The notes beneath the pieces were generated by a model. It was not told the origin of the DNA, searched no databases, and saw nothing but the letters and a program-made list of their open reading frames with translations. A stretch of 53,240 nucleotides of DNA from a virus, in IMG/VR virus record IMGVR_UViG_3300046167_000167, positions 1-53,240 of that record; one strand, 5' to 3'. Shown in pieces: positions 1 to 8,069 of the stretch; position 1 is the first letter of the stretch; the number at the start of each line of letters is the position of its first letter. The position numbers and the translations under genes are program-made.

Positions 1-2036
1 TTGGACTAGTGCCGGGTGCGGGTGACGCAGCACAAAAAGCAATCATGCAAGGTACAAAAATGATGGCCGAAAGAAGTGGCCAACTTGCTGGAGAGCTAAC
101 AGGCACTGCTAGAGCAATACGGGACGGCGACTTAGAATTTATTAGGGGTAGAGGTAATCCTGAAAACAGCCAAGGTGTAGGCGCTGATGTTGCTCGAAAA
201 GATCCGTCCAAAGCTAAGATGGATGAACTAGACCCGATACGTCAAAATAGTTCTAAAGGCTTTTATAAAACTAAAGCCCCTAACTATGTAGAAGACATTG
301 AAGTAGATGTAGAAGATCAAGGACTTCTAGTACCTGAAAAGTCTTTATCTATAGACGATTTAGAAAACACCGATCTAATTCCTCTTATTGCAGACAGAAC
401 TGCGGCGGGTAAAACCTTAAAGGGTGTTCAAGGCGGTGCTAAAGATTATAAATTTGAAAACCCGGTAGATCTGCAAGGTGGCCGAGGCTTCATGCGTTAT
501 CCCGATACTGGGGCGTTTGCCTCAATGCCTAATGTAATGGGGGAACAAGCTCAGTTAGCAAAACGAGTAGCCGAGGGTGGCGGTGACCCTAGATTAGTGC
601 ATATGTCCATGTCTGCCGAAGGCGGTGATTTTAGCACCATGATGAGCGATACCGTCATGGAGATGATGGATCAATCGGACATCTCTGCGAAAGATGTCAA
701 AGCTTTTGATAGTTGGGTTAAAGCTAATGTAGACGCAGATTTCCCCGGCATCCGTAGTGCGAATGCAAAAGATTATTTAGCTACACAAGTACCCGGCACT
801 CGACGCCAGCTAATGTGGAAGAAGTTAGATGGCCCTGAATTTAAGAATAAAGGCTTTCCCGTAATGGGAGATGCAAGGGTAGCAATAACAGACCCACGGC
901 TGCTTTCTTCACCTTCAATGCAAGGCTCCTCTGTTACCAAAGTAGATACCTCTGGTAACCTAATTACTGGCCCCGTCCGTCAGCATAAGACCTACTCATC
1001 ACAAGTTGGCCCTACTGGAGCAGATGGATATGTGGGAGAACTTGATGCTGTACCCTACGAGATATTAATGCGGGACTTCTTTGAGCAACGCCGCGCCGCT
1101 GGAACAAAGGCAGGCTCTGATCAGCGTTCTCTACAGATGAACAGTACCTTCAGTCAGCCTGTTGATGCTCAGATGGTTGAGGAGGTTAATCGCTATTTAG
1201 AAATTCAAGATTTGGCAGAGAGAGATGCCTATCGAAGAAACATCTCAGATATGCGTCAGGATCGCACACAATATAATCTTGGACACAACGGTGGTCCGCC
1301 CATAAACGATCCACCCGTGATAACTCAAATGTCAGATGCCTTTGCAGAACCTCTAGAGATTGGTATCAATTCGGCGGCTAAAGACGGAGCCTTGTTAAAG
1401 TCTTACACAAGCGAAGACTTACAAATGCTGGATCAACTGGCTGAAGGAGCTACGGCAGGGACACGCAAAGCAGATGCATTGATTAATTCTCCAGTAGAAC
1501 CGGGTACAAAAGTAGGAATACGTCTGAACCTAAATTCTAACATACCAGATGCTCTGCCGGGTATGAATAAATTACAGACATTACATAAGAATAATTACAA
1601 CGGTCAGGCTCTGTCTTATCAGACTACTGCTACCGTAGAAAATGTTAAATTCAATGTAAGTCAGTCAGGTAGAGCGGGTATTGCAGCTAAAAAATATGCG
1701 CCTACTACTCCAGAAGCTAAGAGTAAATTTCCTGCTATGTCCGTCGATGGTAACTATGTTGCCGATAGAAATATTTTAAATGAAATGGACAATACTGTAG
1801 TAGAGATAGGTACTAATCCAATGAACCTCCATCTATTTATAGATATGGCTACAGGTCAGGCTGTAGAGAGTGCAGAGATAGCAACAGTTATTGGGGACAG
1901 AGCTTACGCTAAGGGAGTTAAGTACATGAAGAAAGCAGACGCTCCTGCACCTAAAAAAGCTTCTGATGGTACAGAACTACCTAGTGAAGTTCGCTATAAG
2001 ATGAATAAGGGAGGTTTAGTTACGGCTCTACATTAA
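1..2036 (+). CDS. Large virion-associated protein, 3' part of a gene that wraps across the window ends
   Basis: The reading frame is open to base 1 and ends at 2036. Joined to the frame that leaves the right edge (52949-53240) it gives 775 residues with no stop, so the GTG at 9 is not needed as a start. The join rebuilds a hydrophobic Gly/Ala-rich stretch (LGAAATIIGLVPGAGDAA) like the membrane-active or pre-toxin hairpins of secreted and internal virion proteins. The middle is unrecognised. Around 1279-1300 lies a GHNGGPP motif, which I associate with alphaproteobacterial and phage proteins. The C-terminus ends in Lys/Met/Gly-rich residues (MNKGGLV), a tail seen in several marine phage virion proteins. 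It sits downstream of portal and upstream of the capsid genes, so a structural or ejected role is inferred; the function is unknown. Confidence 0.8.
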   Translation, partial: GLVPGAGDAAQKAIMQGTKMMAERSGQLAGELTGTARAIRDGDLEFIRGRGNPENSQGVGADVARKDPSKAKMDELDPIRQNSSKGFYKTKAPNYVEDIEVDVEDQGLLVPEKSLSIDDLENTDLIPLIADRTAAGKTLKGVQGGAKDYKFENPVDLQGGRGFMRYPDTGAFASMPNVMGEQAQLAKRVAEGGGDPRLVHMSMSAEGGDFSTMMSDTVMEMMDQSDISAKDVKAFDSWVKANVDADFPGIRSANAKDYLATQVPGTRRQLMWKKLDGPEFKNKGFPVMGDARVAITDPRLLSSPSMQGSSVTKVDTSGNLITGPVRQHKTYSSQVGPTGADGYVGELDAVPYEILMRDFFEQRRAAGTKAGSDQRSLQMNSTFSQPVDAQMVEEVNRYLEIQDLAERDAYRRNISDMRQDRTQYNLGHNGGPPINDPPVITQMSDAFAEPLEIGINSAAKDGALLKSYTSEDLQMLDQLAEGATAGTRKADALINSPVEPGTKVGIRLNLNSNIPDALPGMNKLQTLHKNNYNGQALSYQTTATVENVKFNVSQSGRAGIAAKKYAPTTPEAKSKFPAMSVDGNYVADRNILNEMDNTVVEIGTNPMNLHLFIDMATGQAVESAEIATVIGDRAYAKGVKYMKKADAPAPKKASDGTELPSEVRYKMNKGGLVTALH

Positions 2037-2229
2037 GACCGTAATCATAGAACCTTTTCTTTCCTGTTGGGTTAGTACCTAACGCATTGTCCAGCATCTT
2101 TTCTATTAATTCTATTTGAATTTCAGATTTAGAATTTACCGAAGTTCCATTTGGTAATGCATATTTAACTGCCTTATAGATCTCATCTATTAGACGCTCT
2201 TTATTTTCAATATCCAATTCATCACTCAT
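2020..2229 (-). CDS. Small hypothetical protein on the opposite strand (possible moron)
   Basis: Sixty-nine residues, acidic at the start, with regular amphipathic helices and protein-like composition. It lies in the only gap of this part of the + strand structural operon, in the reverse direction, and its stop overlaps the end of the upstream gene by 17 bases. No clear Shine-Dalgarno precedes the ATG. On the - strand a weak promoter-like pair (TTGCAG, 17 bases, TAATTA; 2236-2264) lies just upstream. No family is recognised. A single reversed gene with its own promoter inside a late operon is the usual form of a moron, but it could be a chance ORF. Confidence 0.45.
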   Translation of the reverse strand: MSDELDIENKERLIDEIYKAVKYALPNGTSVNSKSEIQIELIEKMLDNALGTNPTGKKRFYDYGLNVEP

Positions 2230-2274
2230 AACACTTAATTACTACACTAATTAATATCCTGCAAGGAATTTATT

Positions 2275-3465
2275 ATGGACTTAGAGCCAAAGAAAGTAGC
2301 TGGGGTTACTACCCGTAACGGTAAGCCTGTTTGGACGAATGCAGAGAACAAAGAACCGTACTCTGAGAAATCATCATCTTTTAATTACGGTGATGCAATA
2401 TTGGTTACTCCCACAATCGACCCCACTAACGGCAAGCCTTACGACTTAAAACAACTCTTTGACTATTATGATCAAAATGGCCCCTATGATATGTACACGG
2501 GCGAGAAGCTGCCCATGTTTGAAGATGAGCCTACGGCTACAGCGTATTCAAAGTGGCGCTCCCAAAACCTCTTTAACACTGACCTCACAGAGCAACAGTT
2601 CTACACGGGTGAGAGCGATATGTACTCACCGCAAGACGGCTCCGACATTACGGTTAAAGACCGAATTAAAGACGCAATGTTCCACGCCGGGGACATTAAA
2701 GATGACGTAGTAGGTTTCTTTAGTGGCGATGCCCAAGAGTACGCACTTGGTGGCCTAGCTACAGCCAACAAAGGGATAACCACACAAGAGGGTAAAGATA
2801 TGGCTGATAAGAAGTTTCAACTTGATAAGAAGAAGGCCGACACAGACAAGGACGGTAAACTTAGCAAGTACGAGGAAGTCCGAGGCGAAGCCATCCAGAA
2901 GGCTATGGATAATGATGAGATCGTGGAGATGTACCACGGCGGCATGGCCTGCGGATGCGGAGGAGACTGTGACGGCTCCTGTGATGGCAGTATGATGGAC
3001 GGCATTATGGGATACGACGATGTGTCTGGCAATCCTATTCCAGTAGGCTCCCACGCTGAGAACGTGCGTGATGACATCGATGCAAAGCTAAGTACTGATG
3101 AGTATGTATTACCTGCCCATGTAGTTAAATGGCACGGCCTGAAGCATATTCAAATGATGCAGTCAGAGGCTGAGATGGGTCTTATGTCTATGCAAATGGA
3201 TGGCCTAATTCAACACGCAGGCGACGAAGAAGCTGAAGATACAGCACCCTGCCCTGAGTGTGACGGCTCTGGATGTGAACACTGCGAAGGTAAAGGTTAC
3301 CACGAAGCAGACGAAGATGTGCCATCTGAAGAGATGGACATAGAGGAAGCTACTGTAGAGGTAGACAACCTTTTAGACGATGAAGAAGAGACTGAAGAGC
3401 CAGTTTCTACAACATCAAAACTCCCCGGAATGCTTAAAAAACAGAAATTTGCATTCATAATTTAA
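2275..3465 (+). CDS. Virion structural protein with EF-hand loop and Cys-rich metal-binding motifs
   Basis: A 396-residue acidic protein starting at ATG after a good AAGGAA site. Residues 189-200 form a canonical 12-residue EF-hand calcium loop (D189, D191, D193, G194, E200). A Cys cluster follows (C226, C228, C232, C236). Residues 326-337 hold a DnaJ-like CxxC-DGSG-CxxC knuckle. Near residues 262-290 is a segment of the form RDDIDAKLSTDEYVLPA followed by HGLKH, resembling a motif common in marine phage head and neck proteins. The C-terminal 60 residues are Asp/Glu-rich. It lies between the portal-side genes and scaffold, so it is probably a head protein or assembly factor. Its exact role is unknown. 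Confidence 0.75.
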   Translation: MDLEPKKVAGVTTRNGKPVWTNAENKEPYSEKSSSFNYGDAILVTPTIDPTNGKPYDLKQLFDYYDQNGPYDMYTGEKLPMFEDEPTATAYSKWRSQNLFNTDLTEQQFYTGESDMYSPQDGSDITVKDRIKDAMFHAGDIKDDVVGFFSGDAQEYALGGLATANKGITTQEGKDMADKKFQLDKKKADTDKDGKLSKYEEVRGEAIQKAMDNDEIVEMYHGGMACGCGGDCDGSCDGSMMDGIMGYDDVSGNPIPVGSHAENVRDDIDAKLSTDEYVLPAHVVKWHGLKHIQMMQSEAEMGLMSMQMDGLIQHAGDEEAEDTAPCPECDGSGCEHCEGKGYHEADEDVPSEEMDIEEATVEVDNLLDDEEETEEPVSTTSKLPGMLKKQKFAFII

Positions 3466-3504
3466 GTGGATACCCGAATATTATCGGACCCATAAGGAAA
3501 CCCT

Positions 3505-4278
3505 ATGTTAAAAGAAAAGTATACTCGCGCCCCAGAGGCGGACGATGAATTGACCTACAGCGAAGAAATGGCGCAGCAATCCCCACAGTCCGTGGAGCAA
3601 TTAAGTGCTGAAGAAGAAAGCTACAAGAAACGCTATCAAGATATTCAACGGCACATTCAAACCGTGCGAGATCAGAAGGATCAAGAATTAAACGCAGTCA
3701 AGAAACAACTAGATGCAGCCACCCGGCAGCAAATTAGGTTTCCAAAGACTGACGAAGAGGTAGAGGCTTGGTCAAATCGCTATCCCGATGTGGCTAAGAT
3801 TGTTGATACCATTGCCCGCAAACGTGCCAACGAAGCACTAGAACAGGGCGAACAGCGACTAAAGAAAGTAGAAAACTTTGAGCGCAGCCTGCATAAAAAG
3901 ACGGCAGAGCAACAGCTAGTTCAATTGCATCCAGACTTTGCCCAGATACGGCAAGATCCAAAGTTCCATGAGTGGGTATCTATGCAGCCCTCTGCAATGC
4001 AAGACAGCGTCTACAAGAATAATACGGACGCCACTTGGGCCTCTCGTACTATTGATCTGTACAAAGCAGATATGGGAAAGCGGAAGACTAATAAGTCGGC
4101 AGCTCAAGCAGTCGGTCGAACTTCGTCTTCGGCTCCCACTATAGGCGGCAAGGCCTCATTCTCTGAGAGTATGGTTCAGGCAATGTCAGACCGTGAATAC
4201 GAAGCAAATGAAGAAGCTATTAACGCCGCAATTTCAGCGGGTACTTTTTCATATGACATTTCCGGCGCTGCACGATAA
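3505..4278 (+). CDS. Capsid scaffolding protein
   Basis: A 257-residue, charged, mostly helical protein with a long predicted coiled coil over roughly residues 30-140 (repeated Glu/Lys/Gln heptads) and a short low-complexity Ser/Ala segment before the C-terminus. It starts at ATG behind an AAGGAAA site and lies directly upstream of the major capsid gene, the usual place for a podovirus scaffold. Scaffold proteins guide procapsid assembly and leave before DNA packaging. The call rests on position and composition, as scaffolds share little sequence. The C-terminus is not strongly basic, which is less typical. Confidence 0.7.
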   Translation: MLKEKYTRAPEADDELTYSEEMAQQSPQSVEQLSAEEESYKKRYQDIQRHIQTVRDQKDQELNAVKKQLDAATRQQIRFPKTDEEVEAWSNRYPDVAKIVDTIARKRANEALEQGEQRLKKVENFERSLHKKTAEQQLVQLHPDFAQIRQDPKFHEWVSMQPSAMQDSVYKNNTDATWASRTIDLYKADMGKRKTNKSAAQAVGRTSSSAPTIGGKASFSESMVQAMSDREYEANEEAINAAISAGTFSYDISGAAR

Positions 4279-4300
4279 CACCTAACTAAGCAATTAACTA

Positions 4301-4329
4301 TTGCAGTAATTAAATCTCTGTGTTATAAT
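4301..4329 (+). promoter_or_regulatory. Sigma-70-type promoter for the major capsid gene
   Basis: TTGCAG at 4301-4306, a 17-base spacer, then a perfect TATAAT at 4324-4329. It is just after the scaffold stop and fires toward the capsid gene, leaving an untranslated leader of about 260 bases. Confidence 0.7.
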
Positions 4330-4335
4330 GAAACC

Positions 4336-4596
4336 ATTGATTTTAAGGCGTAGGACACTCATTAAGTACACCCTACGCCAAACCCTCCAGATAATAGTAA
4401 TAGGTCCACCAGCAAGTTTTGACCCGCTTTGGCGATACTCTTAATGCCCTGACACCGATGTTACATTGTCTGTTATAGCTGCTTCTATTTTCAATTTATA
4501 AACACTTTGTTGGGCGTCATTATCGCCAACTAATAATACAAGTCAATTGATTTTTAGAAGTTCATTTCAAGCCATTTCATTCAAGGAGCATCCAAA
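4336..4596 (+). other. Structured 5' leader of the major capsid gene
   Basis: About 260 bases without an ORF between the promoter and the capsid ATG. Two perfect inverted repeats stand out: GGCGTAGG (4347-4354) with CCTACGCC (4372-4379), and TTGGCGATA (4429-4437) with TATCGCCAA (4521-4529), the latter enclosing 83 bases. Neither is followed by a T-run, so they are not simple terminators. They could stabilise the capsid mRNA or control its translation. The ribosome site AAGGAG lies next to the start. Confidence 0.5.
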
Positions 4597-5655
4597 ATGG
4601 CATTTCCAAAGGCATCAGGTTATACTAACCTCAATTCGGGCAATTTCAGCCCAGTAATTTATTCCAAAAAAGTTCAGAAGGCACTCCGCAAGGCATCTGT
4701 CGTAGAGTCGGTGACCAACACCGATTATTCGGGAGAGATCGCCAACTTTGGAGATAGTGTTAAAATTATCAAAGAACCTGATATCACTATCACAACCTAT
4801 GAGCGCGGCACTCAACTGGCAACACAAGATTTGACAGACGCCGATTTCACTATGGTTGTCGATCAAGCTAACTACTTCCAGTTCGCTATCGATGATATTG
4901 AGGAGGCCCACAGTCACGTCAGCTTCGGCGATTTGGCCTCAGATCGTGCTGGTTACCGTCTGCGTGATACCTTTGACGCAGAAGTAATGGGCTACTTGTC
5001 CGGCTGGAAGACACCCGGTTCATGGGCGCGTCGTTCAGCATCTGGCGACATCAACGGCACTAAGGCAGACACTAACGCCGGAAATGATGAAATGCTGGCA
5101 GCTAACAAGCTGGATATTACAACATTCGGTGGCAGTGACCTTGGCGTAGATGGCGAAGTAACATCCATTCCAATCGCCGCTGGCGGTGGTGCTGGTGGTA
5201 TCACTTCTCCATTGGCAATCCTGAACCGTATTGCACGGCAAATGGATCAAGCCAACGTAGACACAGATGGCCGCTGGGTAGTAATCGACCCAGTATTTGC
5301 TGAAGTGTTGATGGATGAGTCAAGCAAACTGATCAACGCAGACTTCGGTGGCGGTGATGAGCTTCGCAATGGCCGTCTGCCGGGTACTCTTCGTGGGTTC
5401 TCAATCTACAAGTCCAATAACCTTCCATACCTTGGCACTGGTGCTGGTACAGCCGCTTCTGCGGGTTCCGAAACCAACTTTGGTGTGATGGTTGCTGGTC
5501 ACGCATCTGCGGTAGCTACGGCTCAACAGATTGCTAAGACTGAGACTTTCCGCTCACCAACAACATTCGCGGACATCGTGCGCGGCATGAGCCTCTATGG
5601 ACGCAAGATCCTTCGCCCAGAGGCGTTGTTCACAGCGAACTATAACCTCGCATAA
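4597..5655 (+). CDS. Major capsid protein (HK97-fold type inferred)
   Basis: A 352-residue protein, the usual size for a podovirus major capsid subunit. It begins MAFPKASGYTNL, has a charged N-arm-like region (residues 1-60) and an Ala/Gly-rich C-terminal half with DGRWVVIDP and a terminal GMSLYGRKILRPEALF segment of the kind ending HK97-fold A-domains. It follows scaffold, has its own promoter and structured leader, and is followed by a terminator-like hairpin: the classic setting of the most abundant virion protein. No fold search was possible; the call is from position, size and general resemblance to marine podovirus capsid proteins. Confidence 0.85.
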   Translation: MAFPKASGYTNLNSGNFSPVIYSKKVQKALRKASVVESVTNTDYSGEIANFGDSVKIIKEPDITITTYERGTQLATQDLTDADFTMVVDQANYFQFAIDDIEEAHSHVSFGDLASDRAGYRLRDTFDAEVMGYLSGWKTPGSWARRSASGDINGTKADTNAGNDEMLAANKLDITTFGGSDLGVDGEVTSIPIAAGGGAGGITSPLAILNRIARQMDQANVDTDGRWVVIDPVFAEVLMDESSKLINADFGGGDELRNGRLPGTLRGFSIYKSNNLPYLGTGAGTAASAGSETNFGVMVAGHASAVATAQQIAKTETFRSPTTFADIVRGMSLYGRKILRPEALFTANYNLA

Positions 5656-5662
5656 AACTTTT

Positions 5663-5700
5663 AGGGGCTGGCTTAGTGCTGGCCCCTTACCTCTTTTTTT
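5663..5700 (+). terminator. Rho-independent terminator after the major capsid gene
   Basis: AGGGGC (5663-5668) pairs with GCCCCT (5682-5687) and the stem extends inward with G-T pairs around a short loop. A run of seven Ts (5694-5700) follows. It is probably a partial terminator that leaves the capsid gene expressed above the tail genes. Confidence 0.75.
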
Positions 5701-5711
5701 AAGGTAGCTCT

Positions 5712-6401
5712 ATGCCATCTACTTATATTGATCTTTGTAACCAGACCCTACGCCGCCTCAATGAGGTGGAGATTGCTGAAGCTGACTTCGGATCAGTTCG
5801 AGGTGTGCAGGCGCTTGTTAAAGATGCCGTAAAGGCTTCTGTAGCGAAGATAAATCAAGCAGAGTTTGGCTGGCCCTTTAATGCGGCAGAACAGACCGAC
5901 ACTTTAATCGTAGGGCAGACAGAATATTCTTGGCCACAATACTTTAAAGTAGTTGATTGGAACAGCTTTCAAATCCAAGCCGACGATAATTTACGCACAG
6001 GCTTTAAGACATTAAAATTCATAGAACAGGACGAATGGTATTCGGACTACCGGGACGATGACTATACCGCAGGCGCATCTGGTCGGGATATCCCAGAGTT
6101 TGTATTCCCCTCCCACGGCAATGGGTATGGCGTAAGCCCCTCACCCAACCGGGCGTTCACAATAAAGTTTAGATACTTTTTGAACTACACTGACATCAAT
6201 AACGCAACAGATGTCACCCGCATCCCAGAAAGCTATGATACCGTCCTGATCGATGGGGCGCTTTATCATTTGTATATGTTCAAGGACAACGTGGAAGCCG
6301 CACAGGTAGCGTATATCGCCTTCGAGAAGGGCATCAAAGACCTTCAAACATTATATATTAATAACAATGTCTCCATTAGAGACACTAGGATTAAATTCTA
6401 G
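5712..6401 (+). CDS. Head-tail adaptor / tail tubular protein A-like
   Basis: 229 residues starting at ATG after AAGGTAG. The opening MPSTYIDLCNQTLRRLNEVEI and the aromatic-rich middle (WPQYFKVVDWNSFQI, then QDEWYSDYR) are typical of short-tailed phage adaptor proteins that bind the portal ring (T7 gp11 or P22 gp4 class). It sits between capsid and nozzle genes, and its stop codon directly abuts the next ATG. The family call is by resemblance and position only. Confidence 0.7.
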   Translation: MPSTYIDLCNQTLRRLNEVEIAEADFGSVRGVQALVKDAVKASVAKINQAEFGWPFNAAEQTDTLIVGQTEYSWPQYFKVVDWNSFQIQADDNLRTGFKTLKFIEQDEWYSDYRDDDYTAGASGRDIPEFVFPSHGNGYGVSPSPNRAFTIKFRYFLNYTDINNATDVTRIPESYDTVLIDGALYHLYMFKDNVEAAQVAYIAFEKGIKDLQTLYINNNVSIRDTRIKF

Positions 6402-8066
6402 ATGCCAGATCAAATACAATCCTTCAAATTAGTTTGTAGTGGCGGTCTGAATAGTAACGAAAATCATTTAGATCTTTCGGATAATAGCCCCGGCTCTGCC
6501 ACACGACTTGTTAACTACGAACCGGGCCTCTTTGGGGGCTATCGTCGTATTGAAGGCTACTCACAATTTGATAGCGACTACGGCGAAGTGACGGTTGATG
6601 GACAGACCACAGGACAGGGCAAGGTCTTAGGTCTAGCTATATTTAAAGAAGACGTAACGAATACCACTAAGATCATTGCCGCCCGTCAGGATGCTGGAGC
6701 TAATACTTACAGCTTTTACTTTTACACCGCATCAATCGGCTGGCGGAAGTACACACTAGATCACTCAGTATCTCGCCCGATGACCTTAAACGGCCTGACC
6801 GTAGATAAGCTTCGCCACGCTACTTTTAACTTTGGCACAGGTAACCACATCGTCTTCGTAGACGGCGTAAATCCTGCCATAGTATTTAACGGAGCTTACT
6901 GGAAAGAGATTAAGTCTTCCCATGCTGGTGGATACGATGCGGCAAACAATACTGCGGGTGGCCCACAGGCGCTGAATGCCCCTGCTTTGGTAGATGTCTT
7001 TGAGAACCATGTGTTCTTGTCAGGCCACGAAGCTACCGCAGCGGCAGTAGCACATAGCGCACCTAATGATCCGTATACTTGGACTACGGCGGCGGGTGCG
7101 GGACAACTGGCTTCTGGCTTTGATGTAGTACAGATTAAACCGTTTAGGGATGACTTATTCGTCTTCGGCGGCAACTCAATCAAAAAGATTGGAGTAGATG
7201 GCTCTGGTAACTTTACTCTAGCACAGGTCACCGCAAACGTAGGCTGCGTAGCAAGAGACAGTGTACTGGAAATTGGCGGGGATCTGATGTTCCTCGCACC
7301 TGATGGCTTCAGACCTTGCGCCTCAACTTCTCGCATTGGCGATGTGGAGCTTGAAACATTAAGTAAGCCAATACAGGCTACATTAGTCGATATCATAAAA
7401 AACGAAGACATGACCACACTGAATGGCGTTGTCATTAGGTCAAAGTCGCAAGTCAGATATTTTATCGGTGACGGCGGGGTTTTGGCGGGAGATAGTCTTG
7501 GTATTATCGGTGGATTAACTAATAGCTCTGGTTCGATTGGCTGGGAGTTTGGGGAACTTTTAGGTATTCGAGCTTCGTGCTGTACTAGCGGATACATTGG
7601 AACCGCAGAATTCGTATTGCACGGTGATTATGACGGCAAAGTATACAAGCAAGAAGATGGTATAAGCTTTAATGGCGAAGATATCGTAAGCATTTACGCT
7701 ACACCTTATTTAGATTTTGGTGAGACAGAACAACGCAAAATAATGCGAAAGATAAATACATTCATTCGGGCAGAAGGCCCGTTAGAAATGTTACTTTCCA
7801 TGACCTACGATTGGGGTGATGGGGCTGTTTCAACGCCATCCACATACTCACAGACATCTTCAGGAGCGCCTACCCAATACGATGGTAGGAACATTAATTA
7901 TGCTGCCACAAACGTACTGTATGGCGGCTCATCTAAACCAATTATGACCAGTGACATTCAGGGATCAGGATTTTCTGCACAGGCTACTTTTGTGACGGTA
8001 GGTCAGACAGAGTCATTCAGCATCCAAGGTATGGTCTTTGAATTTACTGCGGCAGGGAGAAGATAG
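6402..8066 (+). CDS. Tail nozzle / stabilisation protein (P22 gp10 or T7 gp12-like)
   Basis: A 554-residue protein whose N-terminus (CSGGLNSNENHLDLSDNSPG, then ATRLVNYEPG and YRRIEGYSQF) matches the pattern of podovirus nozzle or stabilisation proteins, which start with a conserved GGLN and a YRR segment and fold as a beta-propeller-like tail tip. The rest is beta-rich with many Gly/Asp turns and no coiled coil. The gene begins right after the adaptor stop and precedes the fibres. It probably forms the distal tail tube and the fibre attachment ring. Confidence 0.7.
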   Translation: MPDQIQSFKLVCSGGLNSNENHLDLSDNSPGSATRLVNYEPGLFGGYRRIEGYSQFDSDYGEVTVDGQTTGQGKVLGLAIFKEDVTNTTKIIAARQDAGANTYSFYFYTASIGWRKYTLDHSVSRPMTLNGLTVDKLRHATFNFGTGNHIVFVDGVNPAIVFNGAYWKEIKSSHAGGYDAANNTAGGPQALNAPALVDVFENHVFLSGHEATAAAVAHSAPNDPYTWTTAAGAGQLASGFDVVQIKPFRDDLFVFGGNSIKKIGVDGSGNFTLAQVTANVGCVARDSVLEIGGDLMFLAPDGFRPCASTSRIGDVELETLSKPIQATLVDIIKNEDMTTLNGVVIRSKSQVRYFIGDGGVLAGDSLGIIGGLTNSSGSIGWEFGELLGIRASCCTSGYIGTAEFVLHGDYDGKVYKQEDGISFNGEDIVSIYATPYLDFGETEQRKIMRKINTFIRAEGPLEMLLSMTYDWGDGAVSTPSTYSQTSSGAPTQYDGRNINYAATNVLYGGSSKPIMTSDIQGSGFSAQATFVTVGQTESFSIQGMVFEFTAAGRR

Positions 8067-8069
8067 ACT

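Noticed and set aside
6896-7597. 233-residue ORF on the - strand
   Set aside because: Lies wholly inside the nozzle protein gene, has low-complexity Pro/Ser/Ala composition and no ribosome site; a shadow frame.
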